Made by a program: the position numbers and the translations under genes
Notes under the pieces: generated by a model
Told to the model about the DNA's origin: nothing
Seen by the model: the letters and a program-made list of their open reading frames with translations, nothing else
The model's database searches: none
Assembly (NCBI GenBank): GCA_964569015.1
Contig: CAZMSN010000004.1
Coordinates: forward strand, 1 to 64,000
DNA from: CAYQEC01 sp964569015
GTDB taxonomy: Bacteria > Actinomycetota > Acidimicrobiia > Spongiisociales > UBA5794
Direction of reading: 5' to 3'
Length of the DNA stretch: 64,000 nucleotides
Part shown: positions 31,400 through 39,712 of the stretch, piece by piece
Numbering within the stretch: position 1 is the first letter of the stretch
Layout: the number at the start of each line of letters is the position of its first letter

Positions 31400-32166
31400 G
31401 GTCGGTCTTCCCGCACCGGGATCCCGGCCGCGGCGAGGCCTCGTTTGAGGTCGGCGATGGCGATCTCGCTCCGGTGGAAGATCGAGGCGGCGAGCACGGC
31501 ATCGGCCCGGCCGGGGGCGAGGGCTTCGATGCAGTGCTCGATCGTGCCGGCTCCGCCGGAGGCGATGATCGGAACCCCGACGGCGGCGCGGGCCGCTTCG
31601 AGCAGTTCGAGGTCGTAGCCGTCCTTCGTCCCGTCGCGGTCCATCGACGTGAGCAGGATCTCACCGGCACCCCGTCGCACCCCCTCTTCGATCCAGGCGA
31701 TGGCATCGATGCCGGTCGGAGTACGGCCGCCGTGGATGTACACCTCCCAATCGGGGCGGCCGTCACGGCGCCGGGCGTCGACGGCGAGGACGACACACTG
31801 TGTGCCGAAGGTCTTGGCGCATTCGGAGATCAACTCGGGGCGCTGAACCGCGGCGGTGTTGACGGAGACCTTGTCGGCTCCCGCCCGCAGGACGGCACGC
31901 ATGTCGGCCACGCTGCGGACGCCACCGCCGACGGTGAGGGGGATGAACACGTGCTCGGCGGTGCGGTGCACGACGTCGAGCATCGTCTCGCGGCCGTCGC
32001 TGGAAGCGGTGATATCGAGGAAGCAGATCTCGTCGGCACCCTCGGTAACGTAGCGGGCGGCCAGCTCGGCGGGATCGCCCTCGTCGACCAGCTCGACGAA
32101 CCGCACGCCCTTGACAACGCGCCCGGCGTCGACGTCGAGACAGGGGATGATGCGTTTACGCAGCAT
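31396..32166 (-). CDS. hisF: Imidazole glycerol phosphate synthase, cyclase subunit
   Basis: A 256-residue (beta/alpha)8 barrel that, with HisH, closes the imidazole ring and releases AICAR. Catalytic Asp is in IPCLDVDAGRVVKGVRF, phosphate loops are VGGGVRS and ASGGAG, and the second catalytic Asp is in LTSMDRDGTKDGYD. ATG 32166 lies inside the hisH end (11 nt overlap). Full length and unbroken. Confidence 0.97.
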   Translation of the reverse strand: MLRKRIIPCLDVDAGRVVKGVRFVELVDEGDPAELAARYVTEGADEICFLDITASSDGRETMLDVVHRTAEHVFIPLTVGGGVRSVADMRAVLRAGADKVSVNTAAVQRPELISECAKTFGTQCVVLAVDARRRDGRPDWEVYIHGGRTPTGIDAIAWIEEGVRRGAGEILLTSMDRDGTKDGYDLELLEAARAAVGVPIIASGGAGTIEHCIEALAPGRADAVLAASIFHRSEIAIADLKRGLAAAGIPVREDRP

Positions 32167-32770
32167 TGGCGTTCTCCTTCGATATCTCCACGAAGTTGGC
32201 GAGGATCTTCAGCCCGGCCTCTGCAGAGCGCTCCGGGTGGAACTGCACCCCGACTCGCCGACCCGACCGCACCGCGGCAACGAACGGGTCGTCGTAGGCG
32301 CTCTCGCCGATGACGACCGCGCCGTTCTCAGGAACGGGCGCGAAGCTGTGGACGAAGTAGAAGGTCGACCCGTTGCGGATTCCTTCGAAGATCGGGTCGT
32401 CGCGGAGCTCTACGTCGTTCCATCCCATGTGGGGGAGCAGAGGAGCGTTGCCGAGTCGCCGCACTGTTCCGGGAATCAGCCCGAGCGCCATCGACCCGTC
32501 CTCCTCGGAGAAGTCGAAGAAGAGCTGGAGTCCGATGCAGATGCCAAGCAGCGGGCGTTCCCAGTGTCGCAGCGCCTCCACGAGTCCGGCTTGCTGGAGG
32601 CGTTCCATGGCGGCGGCGGTGGTGCCCACACCCGGAAGTACCAGGCCGTCCGCTCCGTCGATCTCCTCAGGAGTGGCTGCGATTCTCACCTCCGCGCCGG
32701 CGCGCCGCAATCCCTGGGCGATCGACACGAGGTTGCCGGCCCCGTGGTCGATCACGGCGACCGAGGTCAT
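32156..32770 (-). CDS. hisH: Imidazole glycerol phosphate synthase, glutaminase subunit
   Basis: A 204-residue class-I glutamine amidotransferase subunit feeding ammonia to HisF. The nucleophile elbow is GICIG with Cys78. The oxyanion region is PGVGTTAAAM, and the catalytic His-Glu pair is in VGVQFHPERS. ATG 32770 overlaps the hisB stop (32767-32769) by four bases, and the gene end overlaps hisF. All his genes here are packed without gaps. Confidence 0.96.
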   Translation of the reverse strand: MTSVAVIDHGAGNLVSIAQGLRRAGAEVRIAATPEEIDGADGLVLPGVGTTAAAMERLQQAGLVEALRHWERPLLGICIGLQLFFDFSEEDGSMALGLIPGTVRRLGNAPLLPHMGWNDVELRDDPIFEGIRNGSTFYFVHSFAPVPENGAVVIGESAYDDPFVAAVRSGRRVGVQFHPERSAEAGLKILANFVEISKENANAA

Positions 32771-33351
32771 GTCGTGCCCTTGGTGGAGGGGATCCCCTCA
32801 CGGCGAGGATCGTCTTCGACGGCATCGCGCAGGGCGCGTGCCAGCGCCTTGAAGACTGCCTCGGCTATGTGATGGTCGTTGGCGCCGGCGGCGGTGACGT
32901 GCAGGGTGAAGCCCGCGGTCCGGGCGAGTGCCTCGAGGGCATGCGGAATCATCTGGGTCCCGAGGGCGCCGATGCGCTCGGTGGTGAAGGGGATGTCGAG
33001 TACCGAGTACGGCCGGCCCCCGACGTCGACGGCCACCGTCGCCAGTGACTCGTCCATCGGCACGCAGGCGCTCCCGTAGCGCCGGATCCCGGCGCGGTCG
33101 CCGAGGGCGGCCGCGAACGCCTCGCCGAGGACGAGAGCGGTGTCCTCCACCGTGTGGTGCTCGTCGACCTCGAGATCGCCGGTGGCGTTGATCGTGAGAT
33201 CGAACAGGCCGTGGTGGGCGAGGGCCTCCAGCATGTGGTCGTAGAACCCGACGCCGGTGGCGATGTCGGCTCGGCCCGAGCCATCGAGGTCGAGTTGGAC
33301 GCGGACGTCGGTTTCGCGCGTGGTGCGCTGGATGTCGGAGGTTCGGCTCAT
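32767..33351 (-). CDS. hisB: Imidazoleglycerol-phosphate dehydratase
   Basis: A 194-residue manganese enzyme that removes water from imidazole glycerol phosphate. Two metal-binding His motifs are seen: DEHHTVEDTALVLGEA and NDHHIAEAVFKALARA. It is the monofunctional form, without the histidinol phosphatase domain of enterobacterial HisB. Start at ATG 33351, overlapping the hisC stop by four bases (ATGA). The open frame further upstream reads hisC out of frame. Confidence 0.96.
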   Translation of the reverse strand: MSRTSDIQRTTRETDVRVQLDLDGSGRADIATGVGFYDHMLEALAHHGLFDLTINATGDLEVDEHHTVEDTALVLGEAFAAALGDRAGIRRYGSACVPMDESLATVAVDVGGRPYSVLDIPFTTERIGALGTQMIPHALEALARTAGFTLHVTAAGANDHHIAEAVFKALARALRDAVEDDPRREGIPSTKGTT

Positions 33352-34400
33352 GACAGGATCTGCTCCAGTGTGTCGATCAGACGGTCGTGTTCGGGGGCGG
33401 TTCGTACGGTGAAGCGAAGATACTCGCCGAGGGGCCCCGTCTCCGGGTAGGTACGGACGACGAGGGCCCGTTGCCTGAGATCGTCGGCGACCCGGTGGGC
33501 GTGGGGGCCCACCTCGCAGAGGAGGAAGTTGGCCGCTGAGGGAAGGACCCGAAGCCCGAGAGCCGCCAGGCGCTCGGCGAGCACGGCCCGCTCGGCGCCG
33601 ATGGCATCGACGGTGCGCCGCATACGATCGGGCGCGTCCAAGGCGGCGACGGCGAGTTCCGCCGACAGCCGGGAGACACTCCCCGGAGGGCGGATGCCGT
33701 CGAGGACATCGATCAGGCTGGCGTGGGCCATGGCGAGCCCGACACGGGCCGCGGCCAGGCCGAACGCCTTGGAGAGAGTCTTCAGGACGATGACGTTGTG
33801 GTGCCGGTCGACCCATGGTGTCCAGTCTTCGCCCGCGAACTCCGCATAGGCGGCATCGAGCACGACCACTCCGTCGCAGGCGGCGACGATTGCCGTCACC
33901 GATTCGGGGGGAACCAGTGATCCGGTTGGGTTGTTGGGAACGCACAACCACACGAGATCGGCGTCGCGGGCGGCGTCGATGACGTCGTCGGCGGGGAAGG
34001 CGAAATCGGGGCTTGCCGCCGGAACCGGCACGTATTGGGCGCCCACCTGTCGGGTGGCGATCTCATAGAGCGTGTATGTGGGAGCGGGAGCCGCCGCCCG
34101 GCCGCCGGGAGATAGGAAGGCCCGGGCGCACAGGATCACCAGCTCATCCACCCCGGCGCCGGGAACGACCTGCTCGGGGGCCAGGCCGAAACGGCGCGCC
34201 GCTGCCTCCCGGAGCGGCCGGTAGTCGGCCGCCGGGTACTCGTTGAGCATTCCCGCGCTCGCGGCCACCACGTCACGCGCCCACTCGGTGTCGAAGGGCG
34301 AGCTGTTCTGGTCGAAGCGGATCACCTCGCTGACGTCCACGCCTGCGGATCGTGCGATGTCGGCGGTGTTCGGCTGCCACTGGTAGCGGGGGCTGCTCAC
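33348..34400 (-). CDS. hisC: Histidinol-phosphate aminotransferase
   Basis: A 350-residue PLP enzyme of fold type I. The PLP lysine is in LKTLSKAFGLAAARVGLA. NNPTG (LCVPNNPTGSLVP) and the Asp/Tyr of VVLDAAYAEFAG support cofactor binding; the C-terminal Arg is in LRFTVRTAPEHDRL. The start is GTG 34400 in a GTGA overlap with the hisD stop, preceded by GAGGAGACACC. Specificity for histidinol phosphate comes from the operon context; the family also contains aromatic and other aminotransferases. Confidence 0.94.
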   Translation of the reverse strand: MSSPRYQWQPNTADIARSAGVDVSEVIRFDQNSSPFDTEWARDVVAASAGMLNEYPAADYRPLREAAARRFGLAPEQVVPGAGVDELVILCARAFLSPGGRAAAPAPTYTLYEIATRQVGAQYVPVPAASPDFAFPADDVIDAARDADLVWLCVPNNPTGSLVPPESVTAIVAACDGVVVLDAAYAEFAGEDWTPWVDRHHNVIVLKTLSKAFGLAAARVGLAMAHASLIDVLDGIRPPGSVSRLSAELAVAALDAPDRMRRTVDAIGAERAVLAERLAALGLRVLPSAANFLLCEVGPHAHRVADDLRQRALVVRTYPETGPLGEYLRFTVRTAPEHDRLIDTLEQILS

Positions 34401-35695
34401 GGTGTCTCCTCGAAGCGGATCTCGACGGCGAGCCGGTGGGCGGTGAGGCCTTCGGCGGTGGCGAGGGTGCCGATGGTCTCGCGCAGGCTCTCCAGGCCCT
34501 CCCGGGTCAGGTGTTGTACTTGACGCCACGAGCCGAAGTCGTCGACGGCGAGTGGCCCGTGTGAGCGCGCCAGGCCACCGGTGGGGAGCACGTGGTTGGC
34601 GCCGGTGGCGTAATCGCCTGCCGACTCCGGCGCCCATGGCCCCAGGTACACCGAGCCCGCTGCAACGAGCTGTTCGCCGTGCTCGAGCGCGGCGGCGGTG
34701 TGAATCGTGACGTGCTCGGAGGCGTACTCGTTGGCGAAGGCGATCGCTTCCTCGATCGATTCCGCTTCGACCAGGAGGCCGTGATCGGCGAGAGCGGAGC
34801 GCAGGATCGCCTCGCGTTCGAGACCGGGGAGGAGACGATCGATCTCGGCTACGACCTGCGGGATCAGCTCCGGGGCATCGGTCACCAGCGTCACCAGCGA
34901 GTCGGGGCCGTGTTCGGCCTGGCACAGCAGATCGGCGGCGAGGATGTGAGGCTCGGCGGTCGCGTCCGCGACGAGCAGCGCCTCGCTCGGCCCGGCCGGG
35001 AGGTCGACGGCACAGTCGCCGTAGACGGCCAGCTTGGCGGCCGTAACCCAGGCGTTGCCAGGGCCCACGATCTTGTCGACGGGACGGATCGTCTCGGTTC
35101 CGTAGGCGAGTGCCGCCACCGCTTGGGCGCCGCCGGTGACGTACACCTCCTCGACGCCGAGAAGAGCGGCCGCCGCCATGAGCACCTGAGAGACATCGCC
35201 CTTGTCGTCGGCCGGAGTGACGACGACGATCTCGGGCACGCCGGCGACCTTGGCCGGTACGACGGTCATGAGCAGCGATGACGGGTAGGCGGCACGGCCC
35301 CCGGGAACGTAGATGCCGACCCGCTGCAGCGGGGTCCAGCGCCGGTCGACCCGAACGCCCGGCGTCACCTCCAGGGGCTGATCGACCGGGCGCTGTGGCC
35401 TGTGGCAGGCCTCGATGTTGTCGATGGCTCGCCGGAGCGCCCGCTCGATCTCGGGCTCCAGCTCGGCGAGGGCGCTCGCCAGGCGCTCGGGGGGGAGTCG
35501 CAGCTGCTCGCGGGCGAGTCCCCCGCCGAAACGGCGATTGCAGTCCTGCACGGCCTGATCGCCGCCGGCGCGCACCTGGCTCACGATGTCGGCGGCGCGC
35601 TGTCTGACCGCCGGGTCGGGGACGGCGGAGCGTTGCACGAGCCCGGAGCGGTCCTCGTCGGTGAGGTCGGCGAGGCGGATGGTGCGGATCTTCAC
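34397..35695 (-). CDS. hisD: Histidinol dehydrogenase
   Basis: A 432-residue zinc enzyme doing the last two oxidations to histidine. The family signature is seen as IVGPGNAWVTAAKLAVYGDCAVDLPAGPSEALLVAD, the zinc/catalytic region as AADLLCQAEHGPDSLVTLVT, and the C-terminal YLGPWAPESAGDYATGANHVLPTGG is intact. Start is GTG 35695 with an AAGGAG Shine-Dalgarno (CTGAAGGAGACACG), 10 nt after the hisG stop. The longer open frame reads into hisG. Confidence 0.97.
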   Translation of the reverse strand: MKIRTIRLADLTDEDRSGLVQRSAVPDPAVRQRAADIVSQVRAGGDQAVQDCNRRFGGGLAREQLRLPPERLASALAELEPEIERALRRAIDNIEACHRPQRPVDQPLEVTPGVRVDRRWTPLQRVGIYVPGGRAAYPSSLLMTVVPAKVAGVPEIVVVTPADDKGDVSQVLMAAAALLGVEEVYVTGGAQAVAALAYGTETIRPVDKIVGPGNAWVTAAKLAVYGDCAVDLPAGPSEALLVADATAEPHILAADLLCQAEHGPDSLVTLVTDAPELIPQVVAEIDRLLPGLEREAILRSALADHGLLVEAESIEEAIAFANEYASEHVTIHTAAALEHGEQLVAAGSVYLGPWAPESAGDYATGANHVLPTGGLARSHGPLAVDDFGSWRQVQHLTREGLESLRETIGTLATAEGLTAHRLAVEIRFEETP

Positions 35696-35705
35696 CGTGT
35701 CTCCT

Positions 35706-36551
35706 TCAGGGAATGAGCTGTTGGATGGGCAGCACCAGGATGCCGGATGCACCGGCCTCTTTGAGGCGGGGGAGCACGCCCCACACCTCGTCGCTCTCGA
35801 CGGTCGAGTGAATCGCCACCAAACCATCGTGGGCGAGCGGAACCACCGTCGGCGCGTCGATGCCCGGGATGATTTCCTCGATGGCGTTCACCGCCGTCGC
35901 CGGTGCGTTCATCAGCACATAGCGCTTGCGGCGAGCGGCGACGACCGCCTGGATCATGGTGACGATCTCGGCGGCGAGGCCCGTGATGTCACCCTCGCGG
36001 GCGACCAGCACGGCCTGTGACTCGAGCACGGTGACGACCGGGCGCAGTCCGTTGACCAGCAAGGTGCTGCCGCTGGAGACGAGATCGACGATGGCGTCGG
36101 CGATGTCGAGCTTGGGGGCGACCTCGATCGAGCCTCGGAGCGGCACCGTGGTGATGGTGATGCCGGCGTCCGCGAAGAAACGATTGGTGGTGCGCGGGTG
36201 TGAGGTTGCCAATCGCAGGCCGTCGAAATCGGCGACCTCGGCCAGGTCGGTGGACTGGGGAACGGCGACGGTCAGGCGGCAGCGGCCGTAGCCGAGCTCG
36301 GCGGCGACCTGCAATCGTGTGCCCGTCTCGGTGAGGAGGTCGAGGCCGGTGATTCCCAAATCGGCCACACCGTCGGCGACCAGCTCGCACACGTCGTCGG
36401 TGCGCACGAAGAGCAGCTCGAGATCGATGTTGCGCACCCGCACCGAGAGTGCCCGTTCGGTCTTCTCGTACGAGAGCCCGCTCTGGCGCAGCAGGGTTGC
36501 GCTGGGCTCTTCGAGACGACCCTTGTTGGGAACGGCGAGTCGGAGCGTCAT
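35706..36551 (-). CDS. hisG: ATP phosphoribosyltransferase, long form
   Basis: First and regulated step of histidine synthesis. The protein is 281 residues, so it is the long HisG-L form with a C-terminal allosteric domain (about 205-281) that binds histidine. HisG-L does not need HisZ. The catalytic half has LAVPNKGRLEEPSATLLRQSGL, DLGITGLDLLTE and the PRPP loop region VDLVSSGSTLLVNGL. ATG 36551 overlaps the stop of the TrpR/YerC-like regulator (ATGA, 36548-36551), so enzyme and regulator are coupled. Confidence 0.96.
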   Translation of the reverse strand: MTLRLAVPNKGRLEEPSATLLRQSGLSYEKTERALSVRVRNIDLELLFVRTDDVCELVADGVADLGITGLDLLTETGTRLQVAAELGYGRCRLTVAVPQSTDLAEVADFDGLRLATSHPRTTNRFFADAGITITTVPLRGSIEVAPKLDIADAIVDLVSSGSTLLVNGLRPVVTVLESQAVLVAREGDITGLAAEIVTMIQAVVAARRKRYVLMNAPATAVNAIEEIIPGIDAPTVVPLAHDGLVAIHSTVESDEVWGVLPRLKEAGASGILVLPIQQLIP

Positions 36552-36865
36552 GAGGACTCCAGGTCGAACCCGAGCTTGGAGAGAACCTCGCGGTAGCCTC
36601 CGGTGCCGTGACGAAGCCATTGATTGATGCGCGTGATGGTGGCGGTGGAGATCCCGGTCGTCTCGTTGATCTCCCGGTAGTTGAGTCCCTCGGCGAGCAG
36701 CCGGACCGCCGTCCATCGCTGGCTCAGCTCCTCGAGCTCACGGAGAGTGCACAGATCACGGAAGAACCGCGCTGCTTCGTCTCTTGCCTCCAGCGCCAGG
36801 ACGGCGTCGAAGAGGGCGGCGGTAGCATCGTTGCGCCAGTCGTCGTCTCGCATTGGGATACCCAT
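36548..36865 (-). CDS. TrpR/YerC-family regulator at head of his operon (HisR-like)
   Basis: A 105-residue (109 if started at GTG 36877) DNA-binding protein of the TrpR superfamily, YerC/YecD branch. A helical region with FFRDLCTLRELEELSQRWTAVRLLAEGLNYREINETTGISTATITRINQWL carries a helix-turn-helix (about 60-85). In TrpR the same domain binds tryptophan as corepressor. Comparative-genomic studies have proposed YerC-like proteins as histidine repressors (HisR); placement directly before, and overlapping, hisG supports that here. ATG 36865 has GGAG 7 nt upstream. The divergent hisA shares the 79-nt intergenic region, where a palindrome sits. Confidence 0.85.
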   Translation of the reverse strand: MGIPMRDDDWRNDATAALFDAVLALEARDEAARFFRDLCTLRELEELSQRWTAVRLLAEGLNYREINETTGISTATITRINQWLRHGTGGYREVLSKLGFDLESS

Positions 36866-36900
36866 CGGCTGCTCCACTTCGCCTGTCGGTTAGTATGAGG

Positions 36901-36918
36901 TAGTGTTTTAGCACATTA
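36901..36918. promoter_or_regulatory. Candidate operator for the TrpR/YerC-like regulator
   Basis: The only AT-rich stretch between the regulator-his operon and hisA. It holds an imperfect palindrome TAGTGT-N6-ACATTA (five of six half-site bases symmetric) and, read on the minus strand, a double TGCTAA at 8-nt period. A TAGTAT hexamer at 36891-36896 could be the -10 of hisA. A site here would let one regulator control both divergent his units. Confidence 0.5.
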
Positions 36919-36944
36919 GCAGGCTACTTGGCAAGGACGGAGTG

Positions 36945-37655
36945 ATGGATCTCATTCCGGCGGTGGATGTTCTGGACGGCAGAGTGGTGCGCCTCGATCA
37001 GGGCCGGTACGACGAGGTGACCGTGTACGGCGACGATCCTGCGCGGCAGGCGCGCGAGTGGATGGACCAGGGGCCCGCGTTGGTGCATGTGGTAGATCTG
37101 GCGGGGGCGCGCGACGGGCGAGCGGATCCGGGGTTGTGGAAACGGCTGGGGCAGGCGGGGATTCGGTTTCAGGTGGGCGGAGGCGTGCGGAAGGCAGAGG
37201 TTGCTGCGGCGGCAGTGGCGGCAGGAGCAGAGCGGGTGGTGGTGGGGACGGCCGCGGTGTGGGATCGGGCCGCGCTCGATCGTATGGTCGCAATGGTGGG
37301 GGCGAGCCGACTGGTGGCGGCGGTAGACGTGCGAGCGGGACGAGCGGCCGGGGAGGGGTGGCTCGACGATGGCCGGGATCTGGGCGAGGTGCTCGGCGAG
37401 CTGACCGGGGCCGGGATCGTGCGGGCCCTCGTCACCGGGATCTCGCGCGACGGCACGATGGAGGGACCGGATGTGGAGCTGCTGGAGCAGTCTGCTGCGC
37501 TCGCCCCGGGTCTACGGCTGATCGCCTCAGGAGGAGTGGGGTCGCTGGCGGATCTCGAGGCTCTCCGAACGCTGCCGCTCGAGGGCGTGATCGTCGGCAA
37601 GGCGCTCTACGAGGGCGTGTTCACGATCGCCGAGGCGCTGGCGGTGCTGGCGTAG
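36945..37655 (+). CDS. hisA: Phosphoribosylformimino-5-aminoimidazole carboxamide ribotide isomerase (HisA/PriA)
   Basis: A 236-residue (beta/alpha)8 isomerase. The catalytic Asp pair is in IPAVDVLDGRVVRL and AAVDVRAGRA; phosphate loops are VGGGVRK and ASGGVGS. In actinobacteria lacking trpF the HisA homologue (PriA) also isomerises phosphoribosyl anthranilate. With trpD present and no trpF visible, a PriA role is possible but cannot be decided here. ATG 36945 is chosen over GTG 36942, with AAGGA 7 nt upstream. It is divergent from the rest of the his genes and converges on the AAA ATPase gene with 9 nt between stops. Confidence 0.93.
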   Translation: MDLIPAVDVLDGRVVRLDQGRYDEVTVYGDDPARQAREWMDQGPALVHVVDLAGARDGRADPGLWKRLGQAGIRFQVGGGVRKAEVAAAAVAAGAERVVVGTAAVWDRAALDRMVAMVGASRLVAAVDVRAGRAAGEGWLDDGRDLGEVLGELTGAGIVRALVTGISRDGTMEGPDVELLEQSAALAPGLRLIASGGVGSLADLEALRTLPLEGVIVGKALYEGVFTIAEALAVLA

Positions 37656-37664
37656 GCGATCCGG

Positions 37665-39653
37665 TCAGCTCTGGTAGCGCTCGAGCGCCGAGTCCAGGTC
37701 GGCTTGACAGACCGCCAAGGCCGATGAATCGCGTCGCAGTGCCTGCAACGCCGCTTCACGCAGCACCCCGCTGAGGTCGGCGAACGACATACCTTCGGAG
37801 GCGGCAATCACCTTCTCGAGGTCGACGTCGTCGGCAAAGGGCATGTCGGAGATCTCGAAGAAGGCGCGGCGGGATGGGGCCGAGGGGAGGTCTAGCAGGA
37901 GGTGGGTCTCCAGGCGACCGGGCCGCAGCAGCGCCGGATCCACGAGGTCCAGACGGTTGGTGGCGCCGATCACGTACACATCTCCGCGTTCACTCACGCC
38001 GTCCATCTCCGTCAACAGGGCGGCGACCACCGAATCCGTCACCGAGTTGGTCGAGTTGCCTCGCACCGGGGCGAGAGCGTCGATCTCGTCGAAGAACAAG
38101 ATGGAGGGCGCCACCGCTCTCGCTCGGGCAAAGACCTCACGCACGCCCCGTTCCGACTCGCCGACGTACTTGTCGAGCAGCTCGGCTCCCTTGATCGTGA
38201 AGAAGGCGGCACCGGCTTCGTGGGCGAGGGCCCGCACCACGAAGGTCTTCCCGGTGCCGGGCGGCCCATAGAGCAGCAGGCCACGGGGAGGTTCGATGCC
38301 CAGACGGGTGAACCGCTCCGGCTCGCGCAACTGCCAGATCACCGCCTCCGTGAGCCGTTGCTTCACCTCCTCCAGATTGGCCACCCGCTCGAAGCCGTAG
38401 CTCGGGATCTCTCCGAGCGAGGCGGTGCCCAGTGACGGTGTTGTGTCTCGGATGGCGCCGATCAGCAGCTCGCCGTCGACGGGCCCGCCCGTCTGCGCGA
38501 TCAGGGCCGAGGCGTGCACGACCGTCGCCAGGATGTCGGCGCCCGAGAACCCGGCGGTGCGCGAGGCGAGCTGGGCGAAGTCGACATCGCGACTCGGAAC
38601 CCGGGCGAGCGCCGCCTCGAACAGCAGAGTACGCCGGTTGAGATCAGGTGGAGGGATCAGCAGCGTGCGGGGTAGCAGGGGAGAGGCGGCGATCGATTCC
38701 GGGAGCTTGCCGACCGAGGAGGCGCCGAGCACACAAGCGAGTCGTGGCCGGCCGGCGACGGCGTCGAGGAACCAGCGCATGATGGCGGCCACCTGGGCTC
38801 GGAACATCGAGTCGTCGCCGACGACGGCATCGAGGCGATCGACGAAGACGACGGCGGGGGCAACGGCGTTGTTCACTGCCTTCTCCAGCAGCTCGAGCAG
38901 CTTGTCGGGCTTGAAGACCAGCTCGAGCGACACCTCGTGCACGGTGATGCCGATGGTGTGGGCGGCAGCCGCCACCACTTCCGACTTCCCGCATCCGGCC
39001 GGCCCGGCGAGCAAGACGCCGGCGACTCCGGGCAGACCCCAGGCATGGGGCAGGTCTTCGGACGAGGTCAGCAGCGAGAGCCACCCCGTCATGGTGTCGA
39101 GCTCGGCGTCGAGGCCGGCGAGGAGCGCCTCGGCGGTGGTGGGCGCTTCGCCGCCGGGGTGACCGGCCGGCTGACGGACGACGGCCGGAGGCTCTTCGCC
39201 CTGTTCGTGAACCACCGTTGCCGAACCGACCGTGCCCGCTGGGTTCGGCGTCACCTCGAGCACACGAAGCACCAGCGGATCGGGCGAGCCGTCGGCCGCA
39301 CCGTAGGCGGGGAGCACGGCGACCGCGTCACCGACCGTGACCGGATTGCCCTGCAGGGAGCGGGCGAGGTGGCGGGCGTCGAGTGGGTCGTCCGTGCTGG
39401 AGAGCACCACCCGGCGCGCCTCGGGGAGCACGATGCGGACGATGTCGGGCGTGTCCCCGATGCGCACGCCTGCGTTTCCCATCGCCCGCGGCCCAAGATG
39501 GAGGGCGTTGGGGGACGAGACGTCGCCCGGCATCACCAGCACGTGGGTGTCGCCGATCTTGACCACGCCTCCGCCGGGGAGGCCCATCGCGGTCAGCAGG
39601 GCGGCATCGGCCCGAGCCTGGGAATCGACGCCTTCTCGAATCGTGAAGCGCAT
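37665..39653 (-). CDS. CDC48/p97-like AAA ATPase with two AAA domains
   Basis: A 662-residue ATPase of the actinobacterial CDC48-like group. The N-terminal substrate domain (about 1-95) has a double-psi barrel pattern (VLVMPGDVSSPNALHLGP ... ARSLQGNPVTVGDAVAVLP). D1 holds Walker A GPAGCGKS but a Walker B VVFVDRLDAV in which the catalytic Glu is replaced by Arg, so D1 probably binds but does not hydrolyse ATP well. D2 is intact: GPPGTGKT, ILFFDEIDAL, sensor GATNRLDLVDPALLRPGR. Such proteins unfold or extract protein partners. The start at ATG 39653 is 7 nt after TACCCT (39661-39666), so the mRNA may be leaderless. Confidence 0.9.
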   Translation of the reverse strand: MRFTIREGVDSQARADAALLTAMGLPGGGVVKIGDTHVLVMPGDVSSPNALHLGPRAMGNAGVRIGDTPDIVRIVLPEARRVVLSSTDDPLDARHLARSLQGNPVTVGDAVAVLPAYGAADGSPDPLVLRVLEVTPNPAGTVGSATVVHEQGEEPPAVVRQPAGHPGGEAPTTAEALLAGLDAELDTMTGWLSLLTSSEDLPHAWGLPGVAGVLLAGPAGCGKSEVVAAAAHTIGITVHEVSLELVFKPDKLLELLEKAVNNAVAPAVVFVDRLDAVVGDDSMFRAQVAAIMRWFLDAVAGRPRLACVLGASSVGKLPESIAASPLLPRTLLIPPPDLNRRTLLFEAALARVPSRDVDFAQLASRTAGFSGADILATVVHASALIAQTGGPVDGELLIGAIRDTTPSLGTASLGEIPSYGFERVANLEEVKQRLTEAVIWQLREPERFTRLGIEPPRGLLLYGPPGTGKTFVVRALAHEAGAAFFTIKGAELLDKYVGESERGVREVFARARAVAPSILFFDEIDALAPVRGNSTNSVTDSVVAALLTEMDGVSERGDVYVIGATNRLDLVDPALLRPGRLETHLLLDLPSAPSRRAFFEISDMPFADDVDLEKVIAASEGMSFADLSGVLREAALQALRRDSSALAVCQADLDSALERYQS

Positions 39654-39660
39654 GAAGGCG

Positions 39661-39666
39661 AGGGTA
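39661..39666 (-). promoter_or_regulatory. -10 hexamer TACCCT before the AAA ATPase gene
   Basis: On the minus strand TACCCT is followed by seven bases (CGCCTTC) and the ATG at 39653, without any Shine-Dalgarno between, another leaderless-type arrangement. Confidence 0.45.
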
Positions 39667-39712
39667 CTCCGCCCCCCGGCGACCCGAGGCACCCGGGGAA
39701 CGCCCGGGTCCG

